64,000 bases of DNA. Origin: Kryptolebias marmoratus. Its lineage: Eukaryota; Chordata; Actinopteri; Cyprinodontiformes; Rivulidae. A model generated the notes under the pieces. The model saw nothing but the letters and a program-made list of their open reading frames with translations. It was not told where the DNA came from and searched no databases. Where the stretch lies: NCBI RefSeq assembly GCF_001649575.2, contig NC_051448.1:15330108-15394107 (forward strand), written 5' to 3'. The position numbers and the translations under genes are program-made. Below are positions 1 through 16,800 of the stretch, in pieces. The number at the start of each line of letters is the position of its first letter. The first letter of the stretch is position 1.

Positions 1-260
1 AAGAGCCAGTTAAATACTAAAAGTAGCAAAAAGGCTAGTCAAAAGATAAAAGTAGCAGAGAAATAGCAAAAAAAAAACAACCTAAAGTAGCATACAACAA
101 AAATGCAGCTGATTTCAATAATGTTAATCATTTTGAAAAGAGTAAAAGTCACCAAAAAACAAAAGTCATAGCACCCATCTCCTGAATGAGCTGAACCTTT
201 GGGTATGTGAACCGTTAAAATGGTATAAAGTGTGCAGAAGTAGTTGGACTGAAAAATAAA
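1..260 (+). repeat. Degenerate AGC-TAAAA-type dispersed repeat, copy 1
   Basis: This part of the ARMH4-like intron is built of loosely repeated blocks of the type AAAAGTAGCAAAA or GCTAAAAG and ends in TTTTGAAAAG plus CAAAAGTCATAGCAC. The same modules in the same order recur at 3480-3860, and in inverted orientation at 18590-18790. I do not recognise a named family. Confidence 0.5.
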
Positions 261-353
261 AACATGCAGAGCAATACAAAACAGGACAAGAACAGTGTGA
301 AGATTAGACTAAGTTTAAAGGCTTTTTTTTATTCATTAATTTTTAGGACTCAC

Positions 354-1095
354 CTCCAGCTGGTCTTGCTGCCTCAGTCCACAGGCTTTCCAGGCCGTCG
401 TCTCTGCTCATCATGTTTGGTCCCATTTCAGGTAAAATGGGGTCCGAAGGGGACGGAACCGGAGCCCCATCGCGTCCCCACACTGCCAGAGGTGCTGAGG
501 TCCGAGGAGGGGCGAACATCAAGGAAGGGATGGGGCTGGAAGAGGCCACTTTCTGGGTCCAAAGAGGGCTGTAGGGATCTGAAGACTCGGAGTCAGGGAA
601 AGACAGTCTTGTCCCCCTTTCAGCGTCCCCCTGGTCTCTTCCACCTGTAGGACTCGCAGTCTCGTCGTCGACTGGTTTCTCCTTGTTTTGCCTCTCTGCG
701 TCTTCCTCCTCGGAGGCGCTTTCGATCTGCTTTCCCTCCCTCCTCTGGCTCTGTGCCTCTCCACCAGCCTCGCTTGGCCCAAATCTTCCATGAAGACTGT
801 CCCCGTTTTCTGTCTGCATCACCGACTCTATCCCCTCAGGTTCTCCATGTGGGCCAGTCCCTCCTCCTGCGCCTACATTCAGCACGGACCCGGTGATGTG
901 CTCTTTATCCAACAGGACGGACTCCGCCGTGTGAGCGAGCACGGCCGTTGTGACCAAGCTGGGGCAGTGGCCTTCACACGAGCCGTCCTGCATGTGGTTG
1001 AAGTTTGGGAGGTGGGTGGGGGCTCCATGGAGACGGAGACAGGTCCCAGCCAGGAGGAGGAGGAGGAGGCCCCGGAGGAGCCAGGACGTCGGCAT
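354..1095 (-). CDS. armh4: ARMH4-like secreted/membrane protein, first coding exon (partial gene)
   Basis: This is the first coding exon, 247 codons plus one base, of a minus-strand gene that runs off the left edge. The start at 1095 opens a clear signal peptide (residues 1-24: MPTSW, then a leucine-rich core, ending near LRLHGA). The rest is low-complexity, rich in Glu, Ser, Pro and Gly, without cysteine-rich or folded domains, as in the disordered extracellular part of ARMH4 (C14orf37), a single-pass membrane protein. The exon ends CTGGAG at 354 followed by a perfect donor (gtgagt on the minus strand, 348-353). An acceptor just upstream of the ATG (boundary at 1114/1115) implies a non-coding first exon. 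The membrane segment and armadillo-like C-terminus would lie outside the window. The name rests mainly on position: ARMH4 is the head-to-head neighbour of ACTR10 in human. Sequence similarity alone is weak, so the family call is an inference. Confidence 0.6.
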
Positions 1096-1142
1096 CCCTG
1101 TCTCGTCTCAGCGCCTGCCGACATGTGGGCAAAAATGATCAA

Positions 1143-2524
1143 CTTTATTCATGTTGGTTTGTCAGCAACCAAAAAGCACTCATGGCTACAAAGCAGAAAC
1201 TGTAAATGTAAGGAGAAAGAGAAGGAGACACCTGTTAGTGGCGGTGACCAAATATGGGCATGCATACAATCCTGAGCCTGGTTCTGCAGAAGGTTTCTTC
1301 CTGTTCCTTTCCACTGTCACCTGCTGAGGACAGGGGACTGAGCTGAAGGGAAGTTTTGACACAATCTGCCGCTGTCCTTAGACATAAAACTATTTACTCA
1401 TTGGCCTTTTTTAATAACACTAATGCTGACTATATTGTTACCCAATAATTACTCTCTGAGAGTTACATTAATTGGCTATAACTCTGTGAATTTTCCCAAT
1501 GCATTTAAAACAATAAATAAATAAAAATATAACCCCAATTACTAAAAAGGTGTGTAAAATGTAAATAAAAACACAATAATTCGCTAATCTCATTAACCCA
1601 TATTCTATTCACAACTGAACATAGTAAAACTATTTTAAAAAAACAGGGTGTTATCAGCTAAAACTTTGAATGCCAGCCTCTCTGATGGTATGGTGGTGCA
1701 TGAATGCCCATTCCATCATCTGTGAAAGCACCATCAGTGCAAATAAATTGTATAATTTCTTACTTTAAACATGTTTACTATGTTTTGCAAGTCACTGCAT
1801 TCTGTTTTTATTTGACATTTTTACACATCATCCCAGCTTCTCCAGATATGCGGTTCTTCGTCCAACCAGTGACTTCCTCCCAATATATGCTGTCCCAGGA
1901 AAGGGTAGCCGTGGGGATAAAGGATTATATCTGTTTCTCCTAGTAGCAGGTAACCCCCAATCTGGACCCAGAGGGCAACAGGTTTTTTCTTTCCCACTCA
2001 TTTGCATAAATGCTAGTATTGGGGTGAAAATTCCTGCTCATGACCAGGCATTGATCACAGCAAGGAGTCAGAACACGAAAGAGAAGGTTTGAAAGCTCTT
2101 CTTGGATGTGACATTGGAGGTCGGAATTAAAAGTGCTACAGCCTGGCAGGTGCAAGCCGTCTTTTAACTTTATGAACACAAAACAGAAAGAGAGAGACAC
2201 AGAGAGAGAGAGACAGCAATGAACAGAAGGAGAAAGGGAGAGAATCTGACACAGCAATCCTCAGCACCCCCTCATTTTAACTATAAATAGCATCTCCATC
2301 CTCCAGGAGCCGATTCACAGGGCTGCATGAAACGCCTGCATTCCACAGAAATCCACCTAGCAGCACTAAACAAGAACATCAGCACAGGAACTAACTATTT
2401 ATCTCGCATCCCCCCCTCGTCTTATGCAACAACCCCCATCCATCCCCACAGCATGTCAGCCTGAGAAAACAAAAATAAAAAAAAACACCACCCAGATGGT
2501 GCGGACCGACTGGGACGCAGTCAA
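1143..2524. other. Predicted first intron of the ARMH4-like gene
   Basis: This stretch is AT-rich and shows no coding exon in any frame. It contains a short GA-rich tract near 2190-2250. Open frames here are short, lack splice support and match nothing I know. Confidence 0.5.
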
Positions 2525-2530
2525 ACTCAC

Positions 2531-2700
2531 TTGTCCGCCTTTCGGGGTCCTGCTGCGATCAATAGGTTTCCAGCCAGTCCGCGAACAGATCCACACTGCG
2601 GTGCTGAGTCACATTTCTCCACCGTGACAGAGACAGAAGAGACAGAGACCCGGCGGTGCGGTGCGGTGCGGCTGATGGACGCCTTATCGCTGCAGCTTCA
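2531..2700 (-). promoter_or_regulatory. armh4: Predicted non-coding exon 1 and promoter side of the ARMH4-like gene
   Basis: On the minus strand the sequence ACAA followed by gtgagt (donor at 2525-2530) fits the donor needed to reach the acceptor at 1114/1115. The surrounding 2500-3080 is more CpG-rich than its flanks, with repeated GGTGCGGTGCGG. A perfect CRE lies upstream at 3050-3057. The right-hand boundary (transcription start) is a guess; no TATA box is obvious. Confidence 0.4.
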
Positions 2701-3049
2701 CAACCCCGAAGAAGAAAAAAATAAAATAAAAAAACCTTTTCAGACGGCTTTCATGACGGCTTTTTGTTGTTGTTAGTTTGTTTTTGTTTATTCCGCCGAG
2801 CCCCTCCCGCAGGCAGCAAGCAGCGCGTCAGAATGAAGCCCGAGCGCCAGGTGGGATGAGAAGCTTGTTTTCCTGCAGCCTCGGCGTCACGGAGCGCGAG
2901 TCTGTTTCCTCCGTCCGCCTGTTCCTAAAACACGCTGCGACCAAATGCTTCGAGTCTGCAGGAAGCTTTACACACTTTATATTATTTATTCCAGTGCGCA
3001 AATTCCTCCACTCTGTGCTCCTTTGCCCTCCCCACTTTCTACCCGTGAG

Positions 3050-3057
3050 TGACGTCA
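3050..3057 (+). promoter_or_regulatory. Palindromic CRE (TGACGTCA)
   Basis: A perfect 8-base CREB/ATF palindrome lies about 350 bases upstream of the predicted first exon of the ARMH4-like gene and about 1.4 kb upstream of the ACTR10 start. It sits in a CpG-containing stretch. Function is inferred from the motif only. Confidence 0.45.
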
Positions 3058-3264
3058 TTCCCAGGTCAAAGGTCAGCTGGTCCTCAGGTGAAGTAAGAAC
3101 AGCTCGGCTCATTCGTTGTCCTATTTTAGCTATAAGCACAAATAAACTTGTTTCTATTCACTGGCTTTAAACCCCCTAATTTTTTTTAGTATTTGTTTTA
3201 GCTCTTCAACTGCGTTGTTTTTATTGTTTGTTTGTTTTTAATTCATCGTGGTGTGCTTAGCTTT

Positions 3265-3380
3265 GTCACTTTATTTTGATGCTTTCTTTTATCTTAATTT
3301 GTTACTGATGTTCAGCACCTTGTTTCAGCTATGGTTGGTGTTAAAGCGCTTTATAAATAAAGTTGATGATGATTATGATC
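3265..3380 (+). repeat. 3' tail of a retroelement (LINE/SINE-like)
   Basis: The block reads TTCAGCACCTTGTTTCAGCT, then a segment ending GCTTTATAAATAAAGTTGATG with short GATGAT repeats. This tail, ending AATAAAGTTG followed by a simple repeat, is the usual 3' end of a common teleost non-LTR retroelement. No coding part remains. Confidence 0.5.
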
Positions 3381-3479
3381 AAATTACTTTACACATTAAA
3401 TGAGACTTAGTATCATCATTATAAGATAAGTCGGTTAGAGAAACGTGCTGAATGACTGCTGAAATTCACCAAGGAAGCT

Positions 3480-3860
3480 CAAAATCGAGCTATTTGAGTG
3501 AAAACAAGCAGGGCACAAGCTAAAAGCAGCAGAACAGAAGCTAAAAAAAGCAAAAACAGATGCTAAAGATAAAGTGATCAGAACAGGTGCTGAAAGTTGC
3601 TAAACAGAAGGTAAAATTAGCAGAACAAGCTAAAATGAGCAAACCCGTGGCTAAAACGTAAAAGGAGGATAAATGCTAAAAGTGGCATATGGAGATAAAC
3701 ATACAGCACGTTTGCTGAAGCAGATTTTAACAAGAACAATGTTTTTGAAGGACTTAAGGAGATCTCAATGTATTTCTGTAAATATTTTTTTTATTTTTTG
3801 CAATAAAGGTGAATATTTTGAAAAGTACAAAAATTACAAAAACCAAAAGTCATAGCACTG
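3480..3860 (+). repeat. Degenerate AGC-TAAAA-type dispersed repeat, copy 2
   Basis: This is the second copy of the repeat at 1-260. It contains iterated AAGCTAAAAGCAGCAGAAC-like blocks and the same end module (ATTTTGAAAAG, then CAAAAGTCATAGCAC at about 3843). It lies between the ARMH4-like promoter and ACTR10. Confidence 0.5.
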
Positions 3861-4434
3861 TGAAAACAAAAATCCTCTAAATGAGATAGCTAATTGTTAC
3901 TTAGCTTCACAAATATGACTTCTAATCATGACTTAGTACCTTATGAACATAAATTTCAATTATGTAATAGTTTCTCAGATCTATGAATAAGTCGCTTCTA
4001 ATTAAGATATCATGATCATGCCTTAGCTTCTTGTAAGATCAGAATTATTTGATGAGATACTGAGTTCTAATTATGAGATATTGACCTAAATATGGTTAGT
4101 ACTGCCTATTAATGATGATTTAAAGGGTCAGATTTCATTGGAAATTGAATTCAATTACTTTATTAAAATTACTCTTAGGTGATTTTATTTACTTAATACT
4201 TATTTTTAAATATATCGACCATATGTGCATGTCCAATGAGAGAAAAATTCCTGTCTGATCAGGAGGATTTTATTATTATTTTATTTTTAATCAGGCGCTC
4301 CTCCTCCTCCTTTTTTCTAAAAGCCCCTTCAGCTCAGGCGGACTGGAAAATAACAACAAACACCGATCTACAATGTAAACTTGTTGCTGCTGGCGTTAAT
4401 TGCAAATATCATTTTCGGGGAATAGATCGGTAAA

Positions 4435-9951
<5,517 letters not shown>

Positions 9952-10557
9952 AATATTTCTTTTCCAACTCGCCCTCCTGAAAGAGCAGTCCAGTCCTCTT
10001 TAACGCTTGTCTGGCTTTTTGTGTTTATCACACACAGCGTTAGGTGTTTTTCTTTTTTTTATTTATATTTATGTGAAGTGAGTAATGGTTTTATGAACCG
10101 TTTGACTCTCTGATGCTCATCCTCTCAGTGTCTGTCTGTTTGTATAAATTTCATCATCTGCACAAAACGGAAATCTCTTTTTGTGGCCAAAACTGTGGAG
10201 CTCAGAAATGAATTACTGCACAGACTGAGCGTCATTCATTAGAGTCCCAGTGAATTCGCAGACAAAACCAAGAAAAACTTTATGCACTCGGAGAGCGCAC
10301 CCCTCGTCACGTTTAGCCAGTGTTGAAACTTTAAAAGCGTGTGTCTTCTGTCACATCGCATCTCTACGTGCACCTTCTCAGCTCGCTCCTTTTTCTCCTG
10401 GATTTCGTTGTCGGTGAAGCCGGACAATCTGCACCGCTTAGCAGAAATGTTTTGGACGGCAGCGAAGCTCAGCTTAGTCACCCATGTCGTCATCGGACGC
10501 TGTTTGGGTTAAAATTCAGAAGTCAGAAGAGATTTACAAAGTCATTGTTTATTACCC

Positions 10558-10563
10558 AATAAA
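10558..10563 (+). terminator. actr10: ACTR10 polyadenylation signal (AATAAA)
   Basis: This is the first AATAAA after the ACTR10 stop, giving a 3' UTR of about 0.6 kb. A second AATAAA occurs near 10778 and could serve a longer transcript. Confidence 0.55.
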
Positions 10564-11039
10564 ATCAGAGAACCTCTGTACACAGTACTGATTTATACCC
10601 ATATATTACAACAGGTCTAAAGCACTGTGCAAACACAGATTTTAGTTTCAGTAAATGTGTGTTTCCCTTTCAGGGAAGTGTAATCACTAACCGTTATTAT
10701 TGGCTAATATGAGGACAACTCTGTGTGCAGCCATTTAAAACATACTTTATATATTACTCTGTAAACTCATTGCTACAAATAAACATTCAGTACTGAGTCA
10801 AATGTGGTTTTGGTCCTTTTTGTTCTTGTCCTAGAAGGATGATTCTTTAAAGCAAAACTTTGGTAATAAACTTTTAGACACTTTTCTAAATGCGCAGGAA
10901 AACGGCACACAAAGCTGTTTGAAAATCAAGAAAACGAGGGATCATGTTATGTTAGATTTGGTCAGAAGTTGGTTGTGAAATCCCGCGCTCTGCTGCGAGA
11001 AGTCACGCTCCTGTATGTATTGTATAAGTGTTGGCACAA

Positions 11040-11470
11040 TATTTGTAGAGGCCATCTTTAATGATGCTGACTCCAAAAGTTAACCGGTTGTAGATGATCA
11101 CCCAGTGACAACTTTGTGACAGTTTCATTAAAATCCGCCCAGTGGTTCATGAGATATTTTGCTAACAGACAAACAGGATCGATGCCAACAGTTAGTTCTG
11201 GTGCTACGCAAAAATCTTGCGCAATTAGTAGCCCTTCGAGTATGGGTTGGAAAGGACTCTCAGCTACCACCACGCCTAATTTCGGCACCGTATCTGCCAA
11301 ACTGATCAAGCCGTAGCCATTTTTGTGTCTTCTAAGGTCAATTGGCAGTGGCTGCCATCTTGAATTTGAAAGTTAACGAGTAGCAGAGGTGCATCCGATC
11401 ATTAGTTCCTGAAATCTTCACTGAAGTCCATCCAGCGGTCCGTGAGAAGTTTCGCTAACAGACAGACACG
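11040..11470 (-). repeat. Unclassified 300-bp family, inverted dimeric copy
   Basis: Read on the minus strand, it has the family landmarks in order: GTTAGC(A/G)AAA near ATCTCATGAACC, GTCA..CAAGATGGC, CACAAAAATGGCTA, CAGATA and GTAGCTGAGAGTC. Two head-to-tail units are visible, each with a GTTAGCAAAA-like and a CAAGATGGC-like block. Confidence 0.65.
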
Positions 11471-13866
11471 CAAAACGTAGAGCAGACCTTATCGCCTGGC
11501 CCCGAAAGGCAAAGCCGGCATCTGTAACATCTGCAGCCTGAGCGTGCGGCGTACAGAGTGTTCCGGCGTCGTGTACGAGCGCTAAAACATTCTGCGCAAA
11601 CAGAGCTCAGTGTGTCGTTGGTGGAACAGGAGCTGCATCTGTTTGGCCCTTTGGGCCCCATTAATCACTAAGCCTGGGAACCAGTGGCGTTACCCACAAC
11701 GCACCTGGAGCAGCTGAGCTAATAAGTGTGGGAAATCAGTTTGAGATTTTTTTTTTTTTAATCACAGACAAGAGCAATGAGAGTGGAGGAGGGTGAACTC
11801 CTCAACTCTGAAGTCCCGAGGCGACACAACGAGCCCTCCCCCCCAAAAAAGTTTAAGACTGAAAAGGAAAAGGTGTGATGTGGAGGAGTTACTGAGTTGC
11901 TGCTGTTTCTGTCCAACCTCGACAAGAACGTTGAGCAAGGTGTCAGAGTACGTGCTGTGAATGACTCTCACCTTGGTGTCTGTTCGGTTGAATGAGTCAC
12001 AGCCATCGAGCCGTCGACCTCGGTTTGCCAGGAACGCCAGGAAGTGATTATGTTCTGGAAAGCTCCAACAGAACCTGTTCAGTGATTCATGATTCGTGTT
12101 CTGCTGGAAAGGTGCAAAAACGTTACGTTGACTCAATACATCTGTGAGGCAGCACGGTCCCACCTGTTGCTCCGGCTGAGGCTGGAACTGGGACCTGATC
12201 CTCCATGAGGTCCCCAGAGACAGGAAGTAGCATCTGTCCATCTGATTTAGGACCAAAAGAGGGGATTCCCTGCCCGTAGAGAAGCATAAATTTAAGAAAT
12301 ATATATCTTAAAGTCACCTTTTAGATTCCTCACTAGCTGGATTACACATAAATAATGTATTCTGCTCTGGATTAGGAGATTGAAACTGATTTTTATCCTT
12401 TTTGTCTTTTTCTGTTCTTTTGCTTTTAAAATACCAAAAGCCATGCAACGAAACATCACGAGCAACAGGATGAAGACTGTCTGTAACCTTTGTCTGTAAC
12501 AAACGCCAAACTGGCCCGACATCAAAGCCTGCACACAGAGGGAACCGATTATGCTCAGATGGAAGTCCTTATCCATGTTGGTTATCTCCTGTAGAGAGAC
12601 GGTTCCTTTGAACACAAGCAGGACCAATTATCCAGTAAACAACACAGGCCGAGAGAGCACATCTGAGCCCCCCTCCTAATAAAAAAATGGGAGAGCACGC
12701 TTGTCGAGCTGGAAGTACCGCTCCTCAAAGGCCGATCGAAGAAATAAACTGGGAAAAAAAAAAATGGCACCATAATGGGAGACGAGCGCTCCGTGGTGCC
12801 TGGAGGAAGCAGGCAAAACGCACCAAAGGCGGTTATTGGCGTCGATGAACGGCTCGGGAGACGCCTGAAGCGGCATCCAGATGTGAAGCCGGGTCGTGCG
12901 TGTTGTCGATGTTAGCAGGAAGATTCGGGGGCGCTCCATGCTGCGACCTCGCCCCACGAGCCTGTTTTCTCAGTGTCGCAGTCAGGCCACAACAAGGGCC
13001 CGCCCTGTCGCTTCGCTTTAACGTCAAAAACGGTGGAACGCGCCATTCGACTGATCCCAAAAGGCGTCGAGTCAGCTTCGCCTTCCTCGTGTTCGTGGGT
13101 TTCCATGAACCTGTTAACTCTTTAGGATGTCGCGCTTTCAGTGTCTTAAAATGATGGAGGTGTTGTGAAAAGGTTACGAGCAGTCCATATCTTACCTGCT
13201 GTGGGTAGCTCCGCGAACCACCTCTGTTTGGAGAAGTAGAGTTTATTTCTGATCAGGTGGACGAGCTAACGGCTAGTCATACTTCCAGCAGGGACGTCAC
13301 AATATCTCTGCCGGAATCAGCATGTCATGTGAACAACATAAACCACTCTGATTCTTTTTAAAAAACATTTTTTTAAATTCTACTCTTTTAATTAAAATCG
13401 CCTTAGCTCATTGGCCCAATCCAAATCAACCTCTGTTTCTCCAAACGGAGGAGCTATCTACTGCAGGTGAGATATTAACTGCTCACAAGCTGTCCACAGC
13501 AGCTGCCAGTCGGAGGAAATTTAAAAAAACTGCCACTTTCTTTTACATTTACAAACTCTAAAACCCTCAAATTTAAGCTTTATTGACTATTAAAAGGGTG
13601 ATTTAGTCAGAAAACTCGACTATAGGATGACAAATAAGACGACTCAAAGGTGATTACCCCTTAACGAGACCGGCCCTAACAACTTATATCATCATTTCTC
13701 CGGAATTCCTCCTCTCCTCCTCCAGCTGTTGTCTATGTTAGCTACTGGCGCGTGCTCCACATCCCCAGCTGAGCTCACGCGCTCCTCGACACACCCCTCG
13801 TTTGACATTTCTGCATTTCTTTCCGAGAGCCCGCGAGACGACAGGAGGAAACTCATCCTCGGCACC

Positions 13867-16800
13867 ATGCGAAGCCCCAGCGGAACCTCTCGCCTCGCGC
13901 TGCTTCTTCTGCTGCAGCTGGCGACACCTGCACAGGTAAACCCCGAGGCGCCGCGGCGCATGCGCGGATGCGTTTGTTGTCCTTGTTTGGCTTTTTTTTC
14001 CCCCCGCCCCTCTTTAAAGTGTAGATTTCAGTTTATCTTTGGGTCAAGCACGTGTTCCAACATATATAGCTAATAGTTTGCATCTTGCTGATGTTGACTT
14101 CACTGTATTTGGTTTGGAAAGGTTCATTCTTCCCTCCCTGCCTGATTCCACATGTGGCTGACGAAACAGCTGTCTGAGGCAAACATCTGGATGTGTACAG
14201 GTAGCCTGCTGGCCCCGGCTGCCTTGGATGCAGCTGCTCCATGCTTATATGTTGGGGTTAATGTAGAGATTTACAACCACAAACTGCATGAAGAGCATAA
14301 AGGTCGAGTTTAACCCTGTGGGGCTCTTGGAGTTTAGAGTTAATAGTATTATGGCCTGCAGCCTTTTCCAATTCAAAAGAGCCATTCCTGCTCCTTTTCT
14401 TACTAAATAAATCTGTCCAGAGCTGCAAAGTGTACGCGAAGAGTGAAATAACAACAGCAGAAACCCATCAAGTATTACATAAATGCCATAAAAGCTGTAG
14501 TTTGTGGCATTATGATGTTAAAGATTTATAATAAATTGTTGTTGTTTACATGTTAGAACAATTAAAAGGACTAAACTCTTAAAAAAAAGAAACATATTTT
14601 TTGAATAAATCTACGCAGGTATTTTTGATTGTTTTTTTTTCCATATTTGTGGAAAATTAATACTGAAACAATAAAGCAACTAGTTAGAGCGAAGATAAAA
14701 ATGAGGCCTGTTGGATGCTAAATGTGATAAATGTCCTCTCTTTAAGGCAGAAACCTTCATTTGCTTCCATTTTTATTCAAAGGTTTCATCAAGGGCATGG
14801 CTAGCATTAGATTTCATTTGGTTCCCTGTCGTGGTTGTGAATTTGAAATGCCCAAGTAAGTTTTAGTCAAAGCTACGCTACAGAGAGCCGCTGCAGACGG
14901 ACCAAAAGAGCCACTTGTGGCCCGAGAGCCGCAGGTTGCGGACCATCTGCTTCCTCTAAGCGTGACAGCGTCTAACTTTACCAGCACTGCTGTCAGCTGC
15001 AGCTTCTAAAGGGACTGCGTCAAGTCAAATCTGAAGTAAAGTAAAAGTCTATTAAGTGCTTTTTCTCTCAGATGCCAGACTTGAGTTTTTATTGGAGCCC
15101 TAAAGCATTTTTATTTTTTCCGTTTATTTTTTTTTTTCTCTCTGTTGTCAAAAATTCCTTTTCCCCACATCATTTAGTTTTGCTGTGCAGATGTTTGGCA
15201 GCGATAGATCAAGAGTGGAAGTGTTATTAGTGGTGATAATTTCACAGAACACTCCAAGGAACTCGTTCGGACTGAACCCTTTTAACCCACGGGGTTTCTT
15301 TCTTTCTCTTTTTCTTTTTTTTTTATAAAGATTAACGAACGTCTTCTGAGGCATGGTGTTATTTCTCTGCTGTCTAAAACAAAATAATACAAGAATATAA
15401 ACATTTAAATTTACTAAAATTCCCCTGAATCTGCCCAGATATGAAAAATGACTGTTTGTTAACGTGTGCAGAAAGAACTAACGATACATCCTATATTCTT
15501 CAGTCAAATCTGAATCCTTGTTGCTTTATAGATGAAGACTTCTCTGTTGCTTTTTTAATGTAGATACAGCATGTTGCAGATTGGTTTAGCCTTTTTCATG
15601 CATGACTGTTTTCACTGAATCCGAATGTGTGGGTTACATTTTTCCACCACTAGAGGAAGCTGTGTGTCTGCTCAATGAAACCACAGATTTCTGTTATTTT
15701 TATGTCACTGCTTGTACTGGCTCTAAAACTAACAGAGAGTTAGAAGGAGACGGAAGTGAGCAAACGGCAGTTCTAATTGGTTTTGTTGTTGGTTTGTTTG
15801 CTTTTTTAGACGTTAGCCATCCAGGGGGATGGACAGTCCACAGGTAAGGTCCCTCCTGAAAAGCAAAGGTTGTTGCAGATGATATGGAGCCTTGAGAGCC
15901 TCCCTCTTCTCCTGCAGTGGTGGGATTCATAGAGGTGATGAACAAGAGTTCCTGCCAGCCCATGCAGCAGCTGGTGGACGTGAACCAGGAGTTCCCCGAG
16001 GCGGTGGAGTACATCTTCATCCCCACGTGTGTCCCGCTGAGGCGGTGCTCGGGCTGCTGCAGTGACGAGCTGATGGAGTGCCACCCCACCGATCAACGCA
16101 ACATCACTCTGCAGGTGTGGGAAGACAAGGCCAAAAAAAAAAAGGCAATTCCTGTTGACGATGGCCTCCTTGTTCAGCCCTCCCCTTGTCTCCTCAGGTG
16201 ATGCAGATTCATATGAGGTCTTCACAGAAAGTGGAACTCACATTTGTGGAGCACCACGCATGTGAATGCAGGTAGATTACTGACAAACACCAAATCCTGT
16301 TGTTCCTTTTATAAATCGGATACCTAAAACCTTTTTTTTTCTTCCTTCTTCTTCAAAGACTCAAACAGAAACTTTTGAAAGCTAAACGGTCAGTAAGCAG
16401 ACTTTTCAACTATGGAACTTGAGCGCATTATTGTCTTGATTAAACGTTTTGTTGTCCCCGTGCAGCAGCAGAAACAAGACCCTCAAGAAGAGACCTGGAC
16501 TGAGGAAAGACAAAAAGAAAGCCAGCTGCTACAAGAAGTAAGGAACTGATTTGCCCCCCCCAAAGGCATTCACACACATTATCGGGGCCTTTACGGCAAA
16601 ATTGATCAACTTCTTGCCACTCCGCTTCAAGTACAGAAAAGATTGAGTGTTATCACGCAGCACATTATCTGCCTCGTTCCTCATTACTTCTGCAGACCTT
16701 TAGTCCAAATCTCTTCTCTTCTGGCGAGCCATTTCTGGAAGGTCACAGATAATCTTAGACCACTGATAGTTTCAACCCAAGGACGTCCAGACCAAAAGTC

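Larger units (their letters stand above)
9952..13866. other. ACTR10 3' UTR and ACTR10-pgf intergenic region
   Basis: No coding exon is supported. The region holds the ACTR10 3' UTR, an inverted dimer of the unclassified 300-bp repeat (11040-11470), a moderately CpG-rich stretch at about 12680-13120 with overlapping short open frames but no recognisable protein, and the presumed pgf 5' region from about 13690. A 164-codon minus-strand open frame at 11762-12256 resembles no protein I know and has no splice or promoter support. PSMA3, the human neighbour of ACTR10, is not present. Confidence 0.6.

Noticed and set aside
1704..2257. Short frames (79 and 105 codons) in the ARMH4-like first intron
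   Set aside because: AT-rich or GA-rich low-complexity sequence with no family resemblance or splice evidence.
11762..12256. 164-codon minus-strand open frame between ACTR10 and pgf
   Set aside because: It resembles no known family, has no promoter, splice or codon-pattern support, and contains low-complexity stretches.
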